A program made the translations under genes and the position numbers. A stretch of 56,438 nt of DNA, taken from positions 1 through 56,438 of the forward strand of contig JABCYW010000025.1 in NCBI GenBank assembly GCA_013289985.1, given 5' to 3'. This stretch comes from Betaproteobacteria bacterium (GTDB lineage: Bacteria > Pseudomonadota > Gammaproteobacteria > Burkholderiales > Burkholderiaceae_C). Shown here one piece after another: positions 21,006 to 29,006 of the stretch (positions within the stretch are counted from its first letter, which is position 1; each line of letters starts with the position of its first letter). The notes beneath the pieces are model-generated. The model was not told the origin of the DNA, did not search any database, and worked only from the letters and a program-made list of their open reading frames with translations.

Positions 21006-23483
21006 ATGACGATCGATCAGCAGACCCGGAACAACCATTACGTCCCGCAGTGGTACCAGCGTGGCTTCCTCGCTCCGGGCCAGTTTCGTCTCTTCCACCT
21101 CAACCTTGATCCGGACCGCAAGACGCTGCCGGATGGCCGGCAGGTTCCGCGCAAAGCGCTCCACGAATGGGGCCCCGTGAACTGTTTCGTGGAGTTCGAC
21201 CTGTACACCACGCACTTCGGCTCGATCGTCAACGACGACATCGAGAAGCACTTGTTCGGCGCCATTGACGACCAGGGCGCCAAGGCGGTGCTCGCCTTCG
21301 CGCATGGCAATCATGCCGACGTCCACGAGTCGTTCGAGGACTTCTTCGAGCACATGGCCGCGCAGAAGCTGCGCACGCCCAAGGGCCTGGACTGGATCCG
21401 CTCGTGCTACGGCCGGCTCGACCAGGTCGATCTGATGGTGGAGATGCAGGCCCTGCGGATGATGCACTGCACGATGTGGGCCGAGGGCGTCCGGGAAATC
21501 GTCTCGGCGGCGGACTCGGATGTGAAGTTCATCGTGACGGATCACCCGGTGACCGTCTACAACCCGCAGATCGACCCCGCGTCTCCGGGCTGCGCTTACC
21601 CGCTCGATCCGATGGTCGCGTCGCTGGGCACGCAGACCGTGTTCGTGCTGGATGCCAACACCTGCCTAATCTTCACGCACCTCGAATACGCCAAGGCGCC
21701 CGACCGGCACGACCTGATGCGCCTGCGCACGAACGCCCGGCACCGAGGCACGGGCATGGTGCGAACGGACGCCTTCATCCGCGACCGTCGCCTGACCCGC
21801 GACGACGTGATTGCTGTCAACCACCTGCTCAAGTCGCGCGCCAAGCGCTGCATCGCGGCGGCCAACAAGGACTGGCTCTACCCGGAGCGGCACTTCAGCG
21901 GCTCGTGGGCCCAGATCGCCCAGGCGCTGCTTCCGAAGTCTGATCTCTGGCCGTTCGGAGGGGAGATCTACGTCGGCTACAAGGACGGCAGCTCGGGATA
22001 CTGGGACGAGCACGGCCGCACATCCAAGGCCCACGAGTTCCTGGCCCGCAAGTCACCGCGCAAGAACGTCGCGGCCGACGACTTCTGCGGCTGCGGCAGC
22101 GCCTACGCCTTCAAGGACTGCTGCCAGCGGCTGCCCGTCGCCGAGCGACCGCCGTGGGAAGTCTACGGCCTGCGCGAGCGCAACCTGATCTTCTGCGACG
22201 TGGTCGCGGGCATCCTCGGCATGCAGGATGGCGCGACGTGGGAGGACGTGCGCCGCACCCTTAGCGACGACCAGGTTCGGCGCATCCACAACGTATTCGA
22301 CAGCTTGTGGCCTGACGATACGGATCTGGCTGCGCTACTGCCGCGGCCCCATCCCAAGAAGCTGCGCTCAGTTTTCATCGGTCTCGCCGATCCACGTACG
22401 GTCGAGGCGGCGGTGGTGGGCTTGCTGCCGTTCATCGACGAGATTGTGCTCGTGAACCCGTTCTTTGTCGGGCGGAACCTGCGGCCCGAGTTCAGCCCCA
22501 TCGAGTCGCCATCCGGCCACAAGATGCAGACGCTCAAGAACGTCTTGCTGCTGTTTAAGCTGCAGCCCTACATCCGTGCTGGCCTCGTTCACCTCGTGCC
22601 GGACCCCGGCGAGGTGTGCGCCCCGCTCGGCCAGCACGTGCGGCAGGTGTTGACTCGTCGAGCCGCCGGCTGGGAGCCGCCCAAGGGCGGATTGCACCAA
22701 CGACTCAAGCTCGGCGAGGACGAGAGCCGCCGCATGTTTCGGATGCTGCCGGAAGCGTCCCTGCGCCGCCGCATCGCCAAACACGCGCCTGACGCCGACG
22801 ACGCGATGGTCGAACAGATGGTCGCCTACTTCCGGCGCGAGGCGGAGGCCGACCCCTACCTCCTGCTGCAGCCGCTTCCCGTGGGCGAAGCAGGCGCGCA
22901 GCACCAGATCTACAAGGGCCTGAACTTGGAATCGGCGCTGTACCTGGCGACGCTGACCGGCTCGGTCATCCATGTCGATACTGATGCGCAGTGGGAGCAG
23001 CTCCTGGTGGACGCCCAGCCTGCTGGCGCGGCGTCCCAGCTCGCCTGGGCGTCGGTGCGCCAAGCCTTGGCCGAGATCACGTTGCCGGTGGATCTCAATC
23101 CGCTCCGCGTGGCTGAGCGGCTGACCGAAGGAGAGCTTCCGCCAATCAATGCGCTGCTGCGACGCCTGGCCGATTCGATCACGTCCCGGGGCAAGGGCTC
23201 GACGCCCCAAGCCCTAGCCAAGCAGCTGCGCCAGGTTCGCGGGAAGGCTGAGCGCAAGGATGCGGCCATCGACGACGACAACATGCTCGCCGCTCGGCTG
23301 GAGCTGCATGTGCCGCAGGCGGGTTTCTTCCGCCACGAGGTGCAGCGACTGTTGGTGATGTTCGCGGGCGCCACGCGTCCTCGGTCGGTGCCGTTTGCGC
23401 TGTGGCTCGTGTTCGATGAAGCAGATGCTGAAAGGGCAAACGCCTTGAAGCCTGCGGGTGCTGCTGGCGGAGGCCCGCCTTGA
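21006..23483 (+). CDS. DUF4238 protein with SEC-C zinc motif and long unknown C-terminal region
   Basis: 825 residues. The N-terminus (NNHYVPQWYQRGFL, about 10-23) is the DUF4238 signature; that domain runs to about residue 300. A SEC-C-like zinc knuckle follows: Cys361, Cys363, Cys372, Cys373 in CGCGSAYAFKDCC. The remaining 450 residues match nothing I know; they are soluble, with no membrane segment. DUF4238 proteins occur next to defence and mobility genes, but their activity is not established. The start at ATG 21006 has no strong ribosome site. The longest gene on the rightward side of the island; codon use is close to the host, unlike the helicase. Confidence 0.8.
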   Translation: MTIDQQTRNNHYVPQWYQRGFLAPGQFRLFHLNLDPDRKTLPDGRQVPRKALHEWGPVNCFVEFDLYTTHFGSIVNDDIEKHLFGAIDDQGAKAVLAFAHGNHADVHESFEDFFEHMAAQKLRTPKGLDWIRSCYGRLDQVDLMVEMQALRMMHCTMWAEGVREIVSAADSDVKFIVTDHPVTVYNPQIDPASPGCAYPLDPMVASLGTQTVFVLDANTCLIFTHLEYAKAPDRHDLMRLRTNARHRGTGMVRTDAFIRDRRLTRDDVIAVNHLLKSRAKRCIAAANKDWLYPERHFSGSWAQIAQALLPKSDLWPFGGEIYVGYKDGSSGYWDEHGRTSKAHEFLARKSPRKNVAADDFCGCGSAYAFKDCCQRLPVAERPPWEVYGLRERNLIFCDVVAGILGMQDGATWEDVRRTLSDDQVRRIHNVFDSLWPDDTDLAALLPRPHPKKLRSVFIGLADPRTVEAAVVGLLPFIDEIVLVNPFFVGRNLRPEFSPIESPSGHKMQTLKNVLLLFKLQPYIRAGLVHLVPDPGEVCAPLGQHVRQVLTRRAAGWEPPKGGLHQRLKLGEDESRRMFRMLPEASLRRRIAKHAPDADDAMVEQMVAYFRREAEADPYLLLQPLPVGEAGAQHQIYKGLNLESALYLATLTGSVIHVDTDAQWEQLLVDAQPAGAASQLAWASVRQALAEITLPVDLNPLRVAERLTEGELPPINALLRRLADSITSRGKGSTPQALAKQLRQVRGKAERKDAAIDDDNMLAARLELHVPQAGFFRHEVQRLLVMFAGATRPRSVPFALWLVFDEADAERANALKPAGAAGGGPP

Positions 23484-23654
23484 ACTACGTGCATACCCTT
23501 GCCGCCATGACGCTGGTTCGGTACCAAACTTTAATTTGCTGACCTGGGTAGTCGCGGTGGTGGCCGTCCTGCAAGGGCCGGGTGGCAGTGCGCTGGCGAC
23601 GCTGCTGCGTATGCTGGGACGTGGGTGACGGCTGATGAAGGGAGGGAAGCGTCT

Positions 23655-24422
23655 GTGAAGCAGAACCGTGACGAATTTTCGGCGAGGGTGGTTCAGACGC
23701 TGCGTCGGCGCGTAGGCGACCGGTGCTCAAAGCCTGGCTGCCGATGCCCCACGAGCGGTCCAAATGAGCATCCCGACCTGGCCACCAACATCGGCGAGGC
23801 GGCACATATCACGAGTGCTGCGCCCGGCGGCCCACGCTACGACGCGACGCTCACATCAGAACAGCGATGCTCAATCGCCAATGCGATTTGGCTGTGCAAG
23901 AACCATGCACGTGAGATTGATGTGGACCCCATGCGCTACCCCGCGCGGATGCTGCGAGAGTGGCGCGAAGATGCCGAGCGGTATGCACGCGAAACGCTCG
24001 GGGTGCAGATGGCGACGGAGGCTTTGGAAGACATCGAGGGGGATGAGCCGCCCACTTCTACCGTAGAGACGACCCGCACTTGGCGTTGTCCGTACTGCAA
24101 CACAGGCGTCGTCGATGGGGCCAGAGTGTGCACTGGGTGCCAAGCTGAACTCGTCTATGGACTGACGAACAAGGAGGCCAGCGAGGCCTTCTACATGGGC
24201 GTGTTTTTTGGCGGTGGCGGAGCCGTCATGCTCTTGTTCGGCGGTCCGTCGTGGATCAACGCGAAGACCGGCTGGCAAATCTCTCCTGGCTTTGGCCTGG
24301 GCGTCTACGCGCTGTTTCCGATTGTGTTGAGCGCGTTCGTGGCTGTTCGCCTGTTCTTCAGGTGGCGGCTTGCCACCATCGAGGCTGACTCGCCGAGGTT
24401 TACTCGACACTTCAACTCTTGA
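23655..24422 (+). CDS. HNH endonuclease fused to zinc ribbon and two membrane helices
   Basis: 255 residues from a GTG at 23655, preceded by GAAGGGAGGG at good spacing; a GTG at 23625 is possible. Residues 20-110 form an HNH nuclease: zinc ligand candidates Cys24, Cys29, Cys81 and His84, catalytic His51 in GEAAHI, Asn76 in ANAIWLC. Residues 143-165 are a zinc ribbon (CPYC and CTGC, Cys145/148/159/162). Two membrane helices follow (about 176-196 and 210-232), then a short basic tail. A DNA-cutting domain tethered to the membrane is unusual and would suit a phage-DNA sensor or cutter at the entry site; this is inference. It lies 171 bases after the DUF4238 gene. Confidence 0.8.
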   Translation: MKQNRDEFSARVVQTLRRRVGDRCSKPGCRCPTSGPNEHPDLATNIGEAAHITSAAPGGPRYDATLTSEQRCSIANAIWLCKNHAREIDVDPMRYPARMLREWREDAERYARETLGVQMATEALEDIEGDEPPTSTVETTRTWRCPYCNTGVVDGARVCTGCQAELVYGLTNKEASEAFYMGVFFGGGGAVMLLFGGPSWINAKTGWQISPGFGLGVYALFPIVLSAFVAVRLFFRWRLATIEADSPRFTRHFNS

Positions 24423-24477
24423 TTCGGCGAATACCCCTCCGCGCACCGCTAGTGCAGTCCAGTCCTCGAGGTAACCG

Positions 24478-24795
24478 CTAGAGGTCGACGATCTCGATCG
24501 CGTCGAGCTCTTGGCTGACGGTTGCCAAGAGTTGATCGAATTCGGCACGCTTGCCGCTTCGGCTGAAGCTCAGAAGCAGCAATGTCAGAGGATGTACGTC
24601 GCAGACACCCGCCAGTTCTGTGATCTTGCTGATGGTGGGACTCTTCAGGCCGCGTTCCAATGCGCTGACATACGTTCGGCTCGACGCCTGATCGAAGGCC
24701 TCCTGCGGGAGCTGCTTCGCTTTCCGAGCAGCACGAAGTGCTCGGGCGAACGATGGTGGCTTCGACGTCTTCATGGCGGTCCGGAGATCGCGCAT
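24478..24795 (-). CDS. XRE-family helix-turn-helix regulator
   Basis: 105 residues, almost entirely an XRE/Cro-type DNA-binding domain: FARALRAARKAKQLPQEAF, then the recognition helix region SSRTYVSALERGLKSPTISK. A short C-terminal helix may dimerise. It is divergent from the gene at 24843, with only 47 bases between them, containing two operator-like sites; autoregulation and control of its neighbour are likely. ATG 24774 is an alternative start. Such regulators commonly guard defence or toxin-antitoxin genes. Confidence 0.8.
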   Translation of the reverse strand: MRDLRTAMKTSKPPSFARALRAARKAKQLPQEAFDQASSRTYVSALERGLKSPTISKITELAGVCDVHPLTLLLLSFSRSGKRAEFDQLLATVSQELDAIEIVDL

Positions 24796-24810
24796 TACTT
24801 CATTTGGAAT

Positions 24811-24834
24811 CCTTTAGGGCTACAACCTATAGGG
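24811..24834. promoter_or_regulatory. Paired operator-like sites between divergent genes
   Basis: CCTTTAGGG (24811-24819) and CCTATAGGG (24826-24834) are near-identical partial palindromes 15 bases apart. They sit in the 47-base gap between the XRE gene and the gene at 24843. The spacing of about one and a half helical turns and the location make them the best candidate sites for the XRE protein. Confidence 0.5.
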
Positions 24835-24842
24835 TTCATTTG

Positions 24843-25292
24843 ATGTTCGTCACCCATTGCCAGTTCGAGCAGGCCTTCCCCTCAGGTCTTGCCGCGCAGG
24901 GGAGTCGATATTGGCGCGCCGTCGAGCTGTCGTTGCGGATGCCATGGATGGTGTTGACGATCAGAGAGGATGCCGCCGAGCGGGCGTTCGAGCGAACGCT
25001 CTTGCTTTCGCACGGTGCCGACCTGTCCGGTCTACTCCGTACGCACAGAGCGGAATCCTTTGCGGGACTCGATTTGCTCACGTATGCCGCCATGTCCGGT
25101 GACGGGTCTGGCTGGAAGAGCCGGGCGGTGCGCAGAGTCTGGAAAGATGAAGGGGCGGGTGATGACCAGCCTGGCATGTTCATCTACGAGGATGAGATCG
25201 GGCGCATGCTCGATGAGTTCGGAACGATGGCGGCGGGTTCGATGAGCACGTGGACGCTGCTTCTCGAGTTGCCCGAGATGCGTCATGCCTGA
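24843..25292 (+). CDS. Unknown protein divergent from XRE regulator
   Basis: 149 residues; no recognised family. It begins MFVTHCQFEQAFPSGLAAQ and has no signal peptide or membrane helix. The middle (SHGADLSGLLRTHRAESFAGL) and the acidic end (MFIYEDEIGRMLDEFGTMAAG) look like a compact alpha/beta domain. The frame opens upstream as far as 24738, but that part overlaps the regulator gene and the operator-like sites, so ATG 24843 is used. Position opposite a small XRE repressor suggests the regulator controls it. Last gene of the island; an effector or toxin is one possibility without direct support. Confidence 0.6.
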   Translation: MFVTHCQFEQAFPSGLAAQGSRYWRAVELSLRMPWMVLTIREDAAERAFERTLLLSHGADLSGLLRTHRAESFAGLDLLTYAAMSGDGSGWKSRAVRRVWKDEGAGDDQPGMFIYEDEIGRMLDEFGTMAAGSMSTWTLLLELPEMRHA

Positions 25293-25540
25293 GCGGATTC
25301 GATGCGCACACTCGAGTCGTAGCAGTTCCGCGCAACCGGACTAGTTGCTGACTCCAGGGTGATCGCCAGTTGAGGCGAGTCCACCTGACGATTCTTCGAT
25401 GTGCGCTTGCAATGGCGAAGCCAAATTTCTTGAGCTTGTGGCCAGGGATCGAGTGTCCCAACCGCAGAAAGTCCCTCAGCACTGGAAAGTGCCCAGATTG
25501 CTCAAAAAATGAGCGCATTTTGGGATTTTCCCGTTCTTAA

Positions 25541-25719
25541 CATCATGTTCATCTACCGCGACGAGTACTACAACAAGGAGACGAAGGAGCCGGGCGTCGC
25601 CGAGATCATCATCGCCAAGCAGCGGAATGGCCCTGTCGGGACGACAAAGCTAGCATTTCTGCGGCAGTGGACGAAGTTCGAGAACCTGGCGCCCGACTAC
25701 CAGGGGCCTGGAGAGTACT
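25541..25719 (+). repeat. Direct repeat, right copy (island right edge)
   Basis: Partner of 16733-16911. The identical 50-base tract lies at 25644-25693. It is preceded at 25507-25521 by AAATGAGCGCATTTT, which resembles AAATGCTGCATTTT just inside the left edge, so the island may carry matching ends. Confidence 0.9.
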
Positions 25720-25721
25720 GA
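25541..25721 (+). pseudogene. Displaced dnaB 3' end
   Basis: A promoterless copy of the last 60 codons of dnaB including a stop, encoding exactly the same residues as 16733-16913. Upstream an ATG at 25509 extends the frame by 10 unrelated codons; it is not thought to be made. G-ending codons and TGA fit the host better than the copy now used by dnaB, so this is probably the original host end, cut off when the island entered. All 8 differences being synonymous means the other copy evolved under protein-level selection elsewhere before arriving. Confidence 0.9.
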
Positions 25722-25769
25722 GCCTCTTGTCGGGCCTTGCTGCAGACTCGAGCAGCAATTCCCAGGCTC

Positions 25770-25792
25770 GATGGGCGGCGCCGCCGCCCATC
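25770..25792. terminator. GC hairpin between dnaB fragment and glucanase gene
   Basis: GATGGGCGGC and its complement GCCGCCCATC form a near-perfect stem with a very short loop. It lies between the convergent dnaB end and the leftward GH16 gene, so it could terminate both, although no T run follows on either side. Confidence 0.45.
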
Positions 25793-25803
25793 CCGGATCG
25801 CGT

Positions 25804-27576
25804 CTACTTCAGCACGACCGTTTTCGTGGCCGAGTCCACCGCCACGCCGCGCGCGGTGTCCCATGAAGTGAAGCGGTACTCGACCACATCACCCTTCTTC
25901 AGGCCGCCCGCGATGTAGCGGCTGGCGCTGCCGTTCTGGTGCATGCGCACGGTCTGCGTGTCGCCGCCGTTGACGGTGTAGTGCACATCCACCCAGCCCG
26001 CGGCGGTGGCCGCGAAGTCCAGCGTGGTGGCGCTGGCCTGCGCGGCCGATGTCGACACGGCGGCTGTCTTCACGACGCTGGCGGCGGGTGCGCGCACCAT
26101 GACCTGGTTGCCCGTGCCCGAGTCCCAGATGATGTCGTCGAAGGCCATCTGGAACGGCGCGGTGGGGTTGGACCCGTCGACGCTGAGGAACTCGAACAGC
26201 GAGTTCATGGACTGCAGCGCCACCAGCGGACCGGCGATCTCCGCGACGGGTATCGTCGCCGTGCCCCATTCGCCGTTGCGCACCAGGCCGTAGGCGGTGG
26301 TGTTGCCGGGGAAGGTGACCCAGCTGTGGTTGGTGTAGTTGTCCAGGATGCCGATCTTGAATGAGACGTTGGCGGGCGCCTTGATCTTCAGCTTGATGTT
26401 GCCGCCGCGAAAGCCGCTCATGTCGTGCGCCTGGCGCGACTGGATGGCGCCGCCGAACCACTGCCCCGGGGCGAAGTAGTTCAACGCCAGCACGTTGGGG
26501 CCCTCGAACGGCGGGATGTCGCCGCCACCCATGGAACCGGTGTTCCAGATGAAGAAGTCCGCCGACGTGCCGAGCGCCTGGCCGTCGTCGACCGGCGTGG
26601 TGTCGGTGAACACGCCGAACTTGCCGACCTCGGGCGTGATGCCCACGCCCAGCTTGACCTCGCCCTTGCCATCGAGCTCGTACACGCGAACGTAGTCGAC
26701 GTACATCGTGGCGGGCAGCGGCGCGGTGATCTGCGCGGGCGTGGCGGCAGGCGTGAAGGTGCCGCCCACCGCCATGTTCATCAGCAGGTAGAACGGCGCC
26801 TGCAGCGCGGGCGAGCCGACCGTGGAGATGGGGGCCTTGTACATGTCCAGCTCACGGCCGTTGTCGACCATGGTGAAGCGGATCTGCGTGTCGGTCCAGT
26901 ACAGGCGGTACAGCACGAAGCGGTTGGCCAGCGAGCGCGTGGGCGTGACCCAGTTCTTGGTCTGCCACGCGGTGGACGCGGCGCAGCTTTCGTTGCCGGG
27001 CACGCAGGCGGCGTCGTTGTATGTGATGACGTTGGAGCCGACGAACTGATCCGGCGACACGGCCGGCAGGCCGGCGGGCTGGCGGCCGCCCTGTTCCATG
27101 ATGTCGATCTCGCCCTTGCGCGGCCAGGCCTGCGGGCTGGTGCCCAGCATCCACAGCGCCGGCCACAGGCCTACGCCGACCGACGGGGTGGCGGCGCGGA
27201 TCTCGATCATCCCGTACTTGACCTGCACCTTGCCGGCGGAGTCGAGCTTGCCGGAGGTGAACTGGTTGCTGCCGATCACCTCGCGCCTGGCGGTGATGGC
27301 CAGCGCCCGCGTGCCGGGTTCGAACGGCACGTCGACGATGCTGAGGTTGTTGGGGCTGTAGTACTCCAGCTCCTGGTTGCCGTAGCCGCACAGGCCGATC
27401 TGGCAGCCGTTGCCGTCGAAGGGCGACCAGAGCGTGCCGTCGAGGCTGGCGCCGTTGAACTCCTCGGACCACAGCAGCTTGCCGATGACGGGGCTGGTGA
27501 CGCTGGCCGAGGCGACCACGCCGGTGAGGGCCAGCGCGGCGCCGGCAATGGCGCGAACGATGTGTTGGCGGTTCAT
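25804..27576 (-). CDS. Secreted GH16 beta-glucanase (laminarinase-like), multidomain
   Basis: 590 residues with a signal peptide (IVRAIAGAALALTGVVASASV). The GH16 domain (about 30-285) has the catalytic motif GEIDIME with nucleophile Glu156 and acid/base Glu161. A second domain (about 300-480; FFIWNTGSMGGGDIPPFEG, then FQMAFDDIIWDSG) resembles the galactose-binding-like domain seen in ExoP-type glucanases. A C-terminal beta-sandwich (about 500-590) resembles carbohydrate-binding tails. It should cut beta-1,3 or mixed-linkage glucans outside the cell. Start ATG 27576 has AAGGA 8 bases upstream; it lies 5 bases after a PEP-CTERM gene in one operon. Confidence 0.9.
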   Translation of the reverse strand: MNRQHIVRAIAGAALALTGVVASASVTSPVIGKLLWSEEFNGASLDGTLWSPFDGNGCQIGLCGYGNQELEYYSPNNLSIVDVPFEPGTRALAITARREVIGSNQFTSGKLDSAGKVQVKYGMIEIRAATPSVGVGLWPALWMLGTSPQAWPRKGEIDIMEQGGRQPAGLPAVSPDQFVGSNVITYNDAACVPGNESCAASTAWQTKNWVTPTRSLANRFVLYRLYWTDTQIRFTMVDNGRELDMYKAPISTVGSPALQAPFYLLMNMAVGGTFTPAATPAQITAPLPATMYVDYVRVYELDGKGEVKLGVGITPEVGKFGVFTDTTPVDDGQALGTSADFFIWNTGSMGGGDIPPFEGPNVLALNYFAPGQWFGGAIQSRQAHDMSGFRGGNIKLKIKAPANVSFKIGILDNYTNHSWVTFPGNTTAYGLVRNGEWGTATIPVAEIAGPLVALQSMNSLFEFLSVDGSNPTAPFQMAFDDIIWDSGTGNQVMVRAPAASVVKTAAVSTSAAQASATTLDFAATAAGWVDVHYTVNGGDTQTVRMHQNGSASRYIAGGLKKGDVVEYRFTSWDTARGVAVDSATKTVVLK

Positions 27577-27581
27577 GGCGA

Positions 27582-28217
27582 TCATCCTTGTTGGCGGGCG
27601 TTGGACTTGCGGCGAGCGGCGGCGGCGACGAGCAGGCCGCCGGCCAGCATCAGCGCGACCGTGCCCGGCTCCGGCACCGCGGCGGCCACGGTGATGCGCG
27701 CGGCAGGCATGCCGATGAACGTGCTGGTCACGGCCGACCAGCCGTTGGCATCGGCCTGCGCCCAGTCGCCGCTGTAGTCCTCGGTGCCGCTTTGCCATTG
27801 GCCGGCAAACCCGTTGTCGGCCACGGCGGCCAGCCAGTAGGTGCCGGCGCCCAGCGACCACCCGGTGGGCGACAGCGTCGTGTTCATCACCGGGTCGGTG
27901 AGGTGGGTGCTGTACAGCCAGGCACCGCCCACGGGCGTGCTGCCCTGGCTGGCCAGGATGCCCAGCGTGACGTCGCCCACGCCGTCCAGCGACGTGAGGA
28001 TGGACTGGATGGAGGCGGCGCTGGTCAGCGTGAAGGTGACGGCGATGTCCTGGCGGCCGCTGCTGTCGGCAAACACCTGCGAGGGCCAGCCGAAGGGGTC
28101 CTGCCCGACCGGGTAGGTGTCGAGCACCACGGTGCCGGCGGCGCCGGCGTGCGCGGCGACGCCGGCCAGCAGCACGGAGGCGGCGATCTTGGAAAGCGTG
28201 TGGATCTGGAACTGCAT
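27582..28217 (-). CDS. PEP-CTERM sorted exported protein
   Basis: 211 residues: signal peptide (SKIAASVLLAGVAAHAGAA), a beta-rich domain of about 150 residues, and a C-terminal sorting tail with VPEPGTVALMLAGGLLVAAAA then a basic end. PEP-CTERM proteins are processed by an exosortase and usually serve in the extracellular matrix. AAGGAGA precedes the start. The exported domain has no catalytic motif; it may bind the glucan cut by the GH16 partner, given the operon. The exosortase gene is not in this window. Confidence 0.9.
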   Translation of the reverse strand: MQFQIHTLSKIAASVLLAGVAAHAGAAGTVVLDTYPVGQDPFGWPSQVFADSSGRQDIAVTFTLTSAASIQSILTSLDGVGDVTLGILASQGSTPVGGAWLYSTHLTDPVMNTTLSPTGWSLGAGTYWLAAVADNGFAGQWQSGTEDYSGDWAQADANGWSAVTSTFIGMPAARITVAAAVPEPGTVALMLAGGLLVAAAARRKSNARQQG

Positions 28218-28235
28218 TCTTGTCTCCTTGGGTGT

Positions 28236-28928
28236 TCAGGCGCGGCGGCGGCGGGCGATGGCGCCGACCGTGGCGAGGCCGGCCAGCAGCAGCGCGGCGC
28301 TGCCCGGCTCCGGCACGGCGGCGGTGGTCAGCGCCAGCTCGATGTCATCGACGTGGACCGCGTCGGCGCGGCCATCGAGCAGCGGGCCGACAGCGGTGTT
28401 GATCTCCAACATGACCGACGTGGTGCCCACGGGAATCGCCGCGCCCCGAAAGCTCATCTGCGTCCAGTCGTCGAGGCTCAGGCTGCCGCCGAACGACTGC
28501 GCGCCGCTGTCAAGCAAGATGCCGTCGGCGCCCATGTAGCGCAGCCAGAAGTTGGCGTTGCCGGTGGTGCTGACGTCGCCCTTGGCCCAGAACGTCAGCA
28601 GTGGCGTGTCGCCCACGTTGGCCGCCGTCAGTGCGGGCAGGTTGCCCCGCGAGTCCTGGAACAGCGTCGATGCGCCGAATCCGCCGGGCACGGTCAGCAG
28701 CGCGGAATGGCTGCCAGTGTGGGCGTCGTCGGACCACTGCGCCGGGTTGCCCGTGGGGGCGGTCAGCCAGCCGGCGGCGACTTGGCCCGCGTCCGCCGCC
28801 GCGGTCTCGAAACCGCCGTTGGCGAAGCCGTTGGTGGTGGCGGCGTCGGCCGACGCCGCCACGCCGGCGAGCGCAAGGGCGGCGCGAGCGGCAAGGGTCC
28901 TGACGCGAGGCGCCTTCAGGTTCAGCAT
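28236..28928 (-). CDS. PEP-CTERM sorted exported protein, first gene of glucanase operon
   Basis: 230 residues: signal peptide (ARAALALAGVAASADA), a lectin- or CBM-like beta-sandwich beginning NGFANGGFETAAADAGQV and ending VHVDDIELALTT (carbohydrate-binding-type opening and closing strands), then VPEPGSAALLLAGLATVGAIA and Arg-rich end. Likely a matrix or cell-surface protein that binds sugar polymers. It lies 18 bases upstream of the second PEP-CTERM gene and directly behind the promoter and LacI-type palindrome at 29007-29078. AGGAG ribosome site present. Confidence 0.88.
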   Translation of the reverse strand: MLNLKAPRVRTLAARAALALAGVAASADAATTNGFANGGFETAAADAGQVAAGWLTAPTGNPAQWSDDAHTGSHSALLTVPGGFGASTLFQDSRGNLPALTAANVGDTPLLTFWAKGDVSTTGNANFWLRYMGADGILLDSGAQSFGGSLSLDDWTQMSFRGAAIPVGTTSVMLEINTAVGPLLDGRADAVHVDDIELALTTAAVPEPGSAALLLAGLATVGAIARRRRA

Positions 28929-29006
28929 GTTGTCTCCTGGATTTTTAATGACGGGGATTTCTGGCCCTCGGCGCGGCGACGACGAACGACTGCTGCCGCC
29001 ACGCAG

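Noticed and set aside
25180-25518. Leftward open frame of 112 codons over the right end of the island
   Set aside because: The first 50 codons look mildly protein-like, but it overlaps the 149-residue gene, has no ribosome site and no family; not strong enough to list.
16914-25540. Looking for an integrase, transposase, tRNA or terminal inverted repeats of an IS in the island
   Set aside because: None found. The duplicated border is a protein-coding gene end, not a tRNA, and no recombinase motif was seen in any frame.
25509-25721. A separate 70-residue gene at the right island edge
   Set aside because: All but the first 10 codons are the duplicated dnaB end, and there is no promoter or ribosome site; treated as a displaced fragment.
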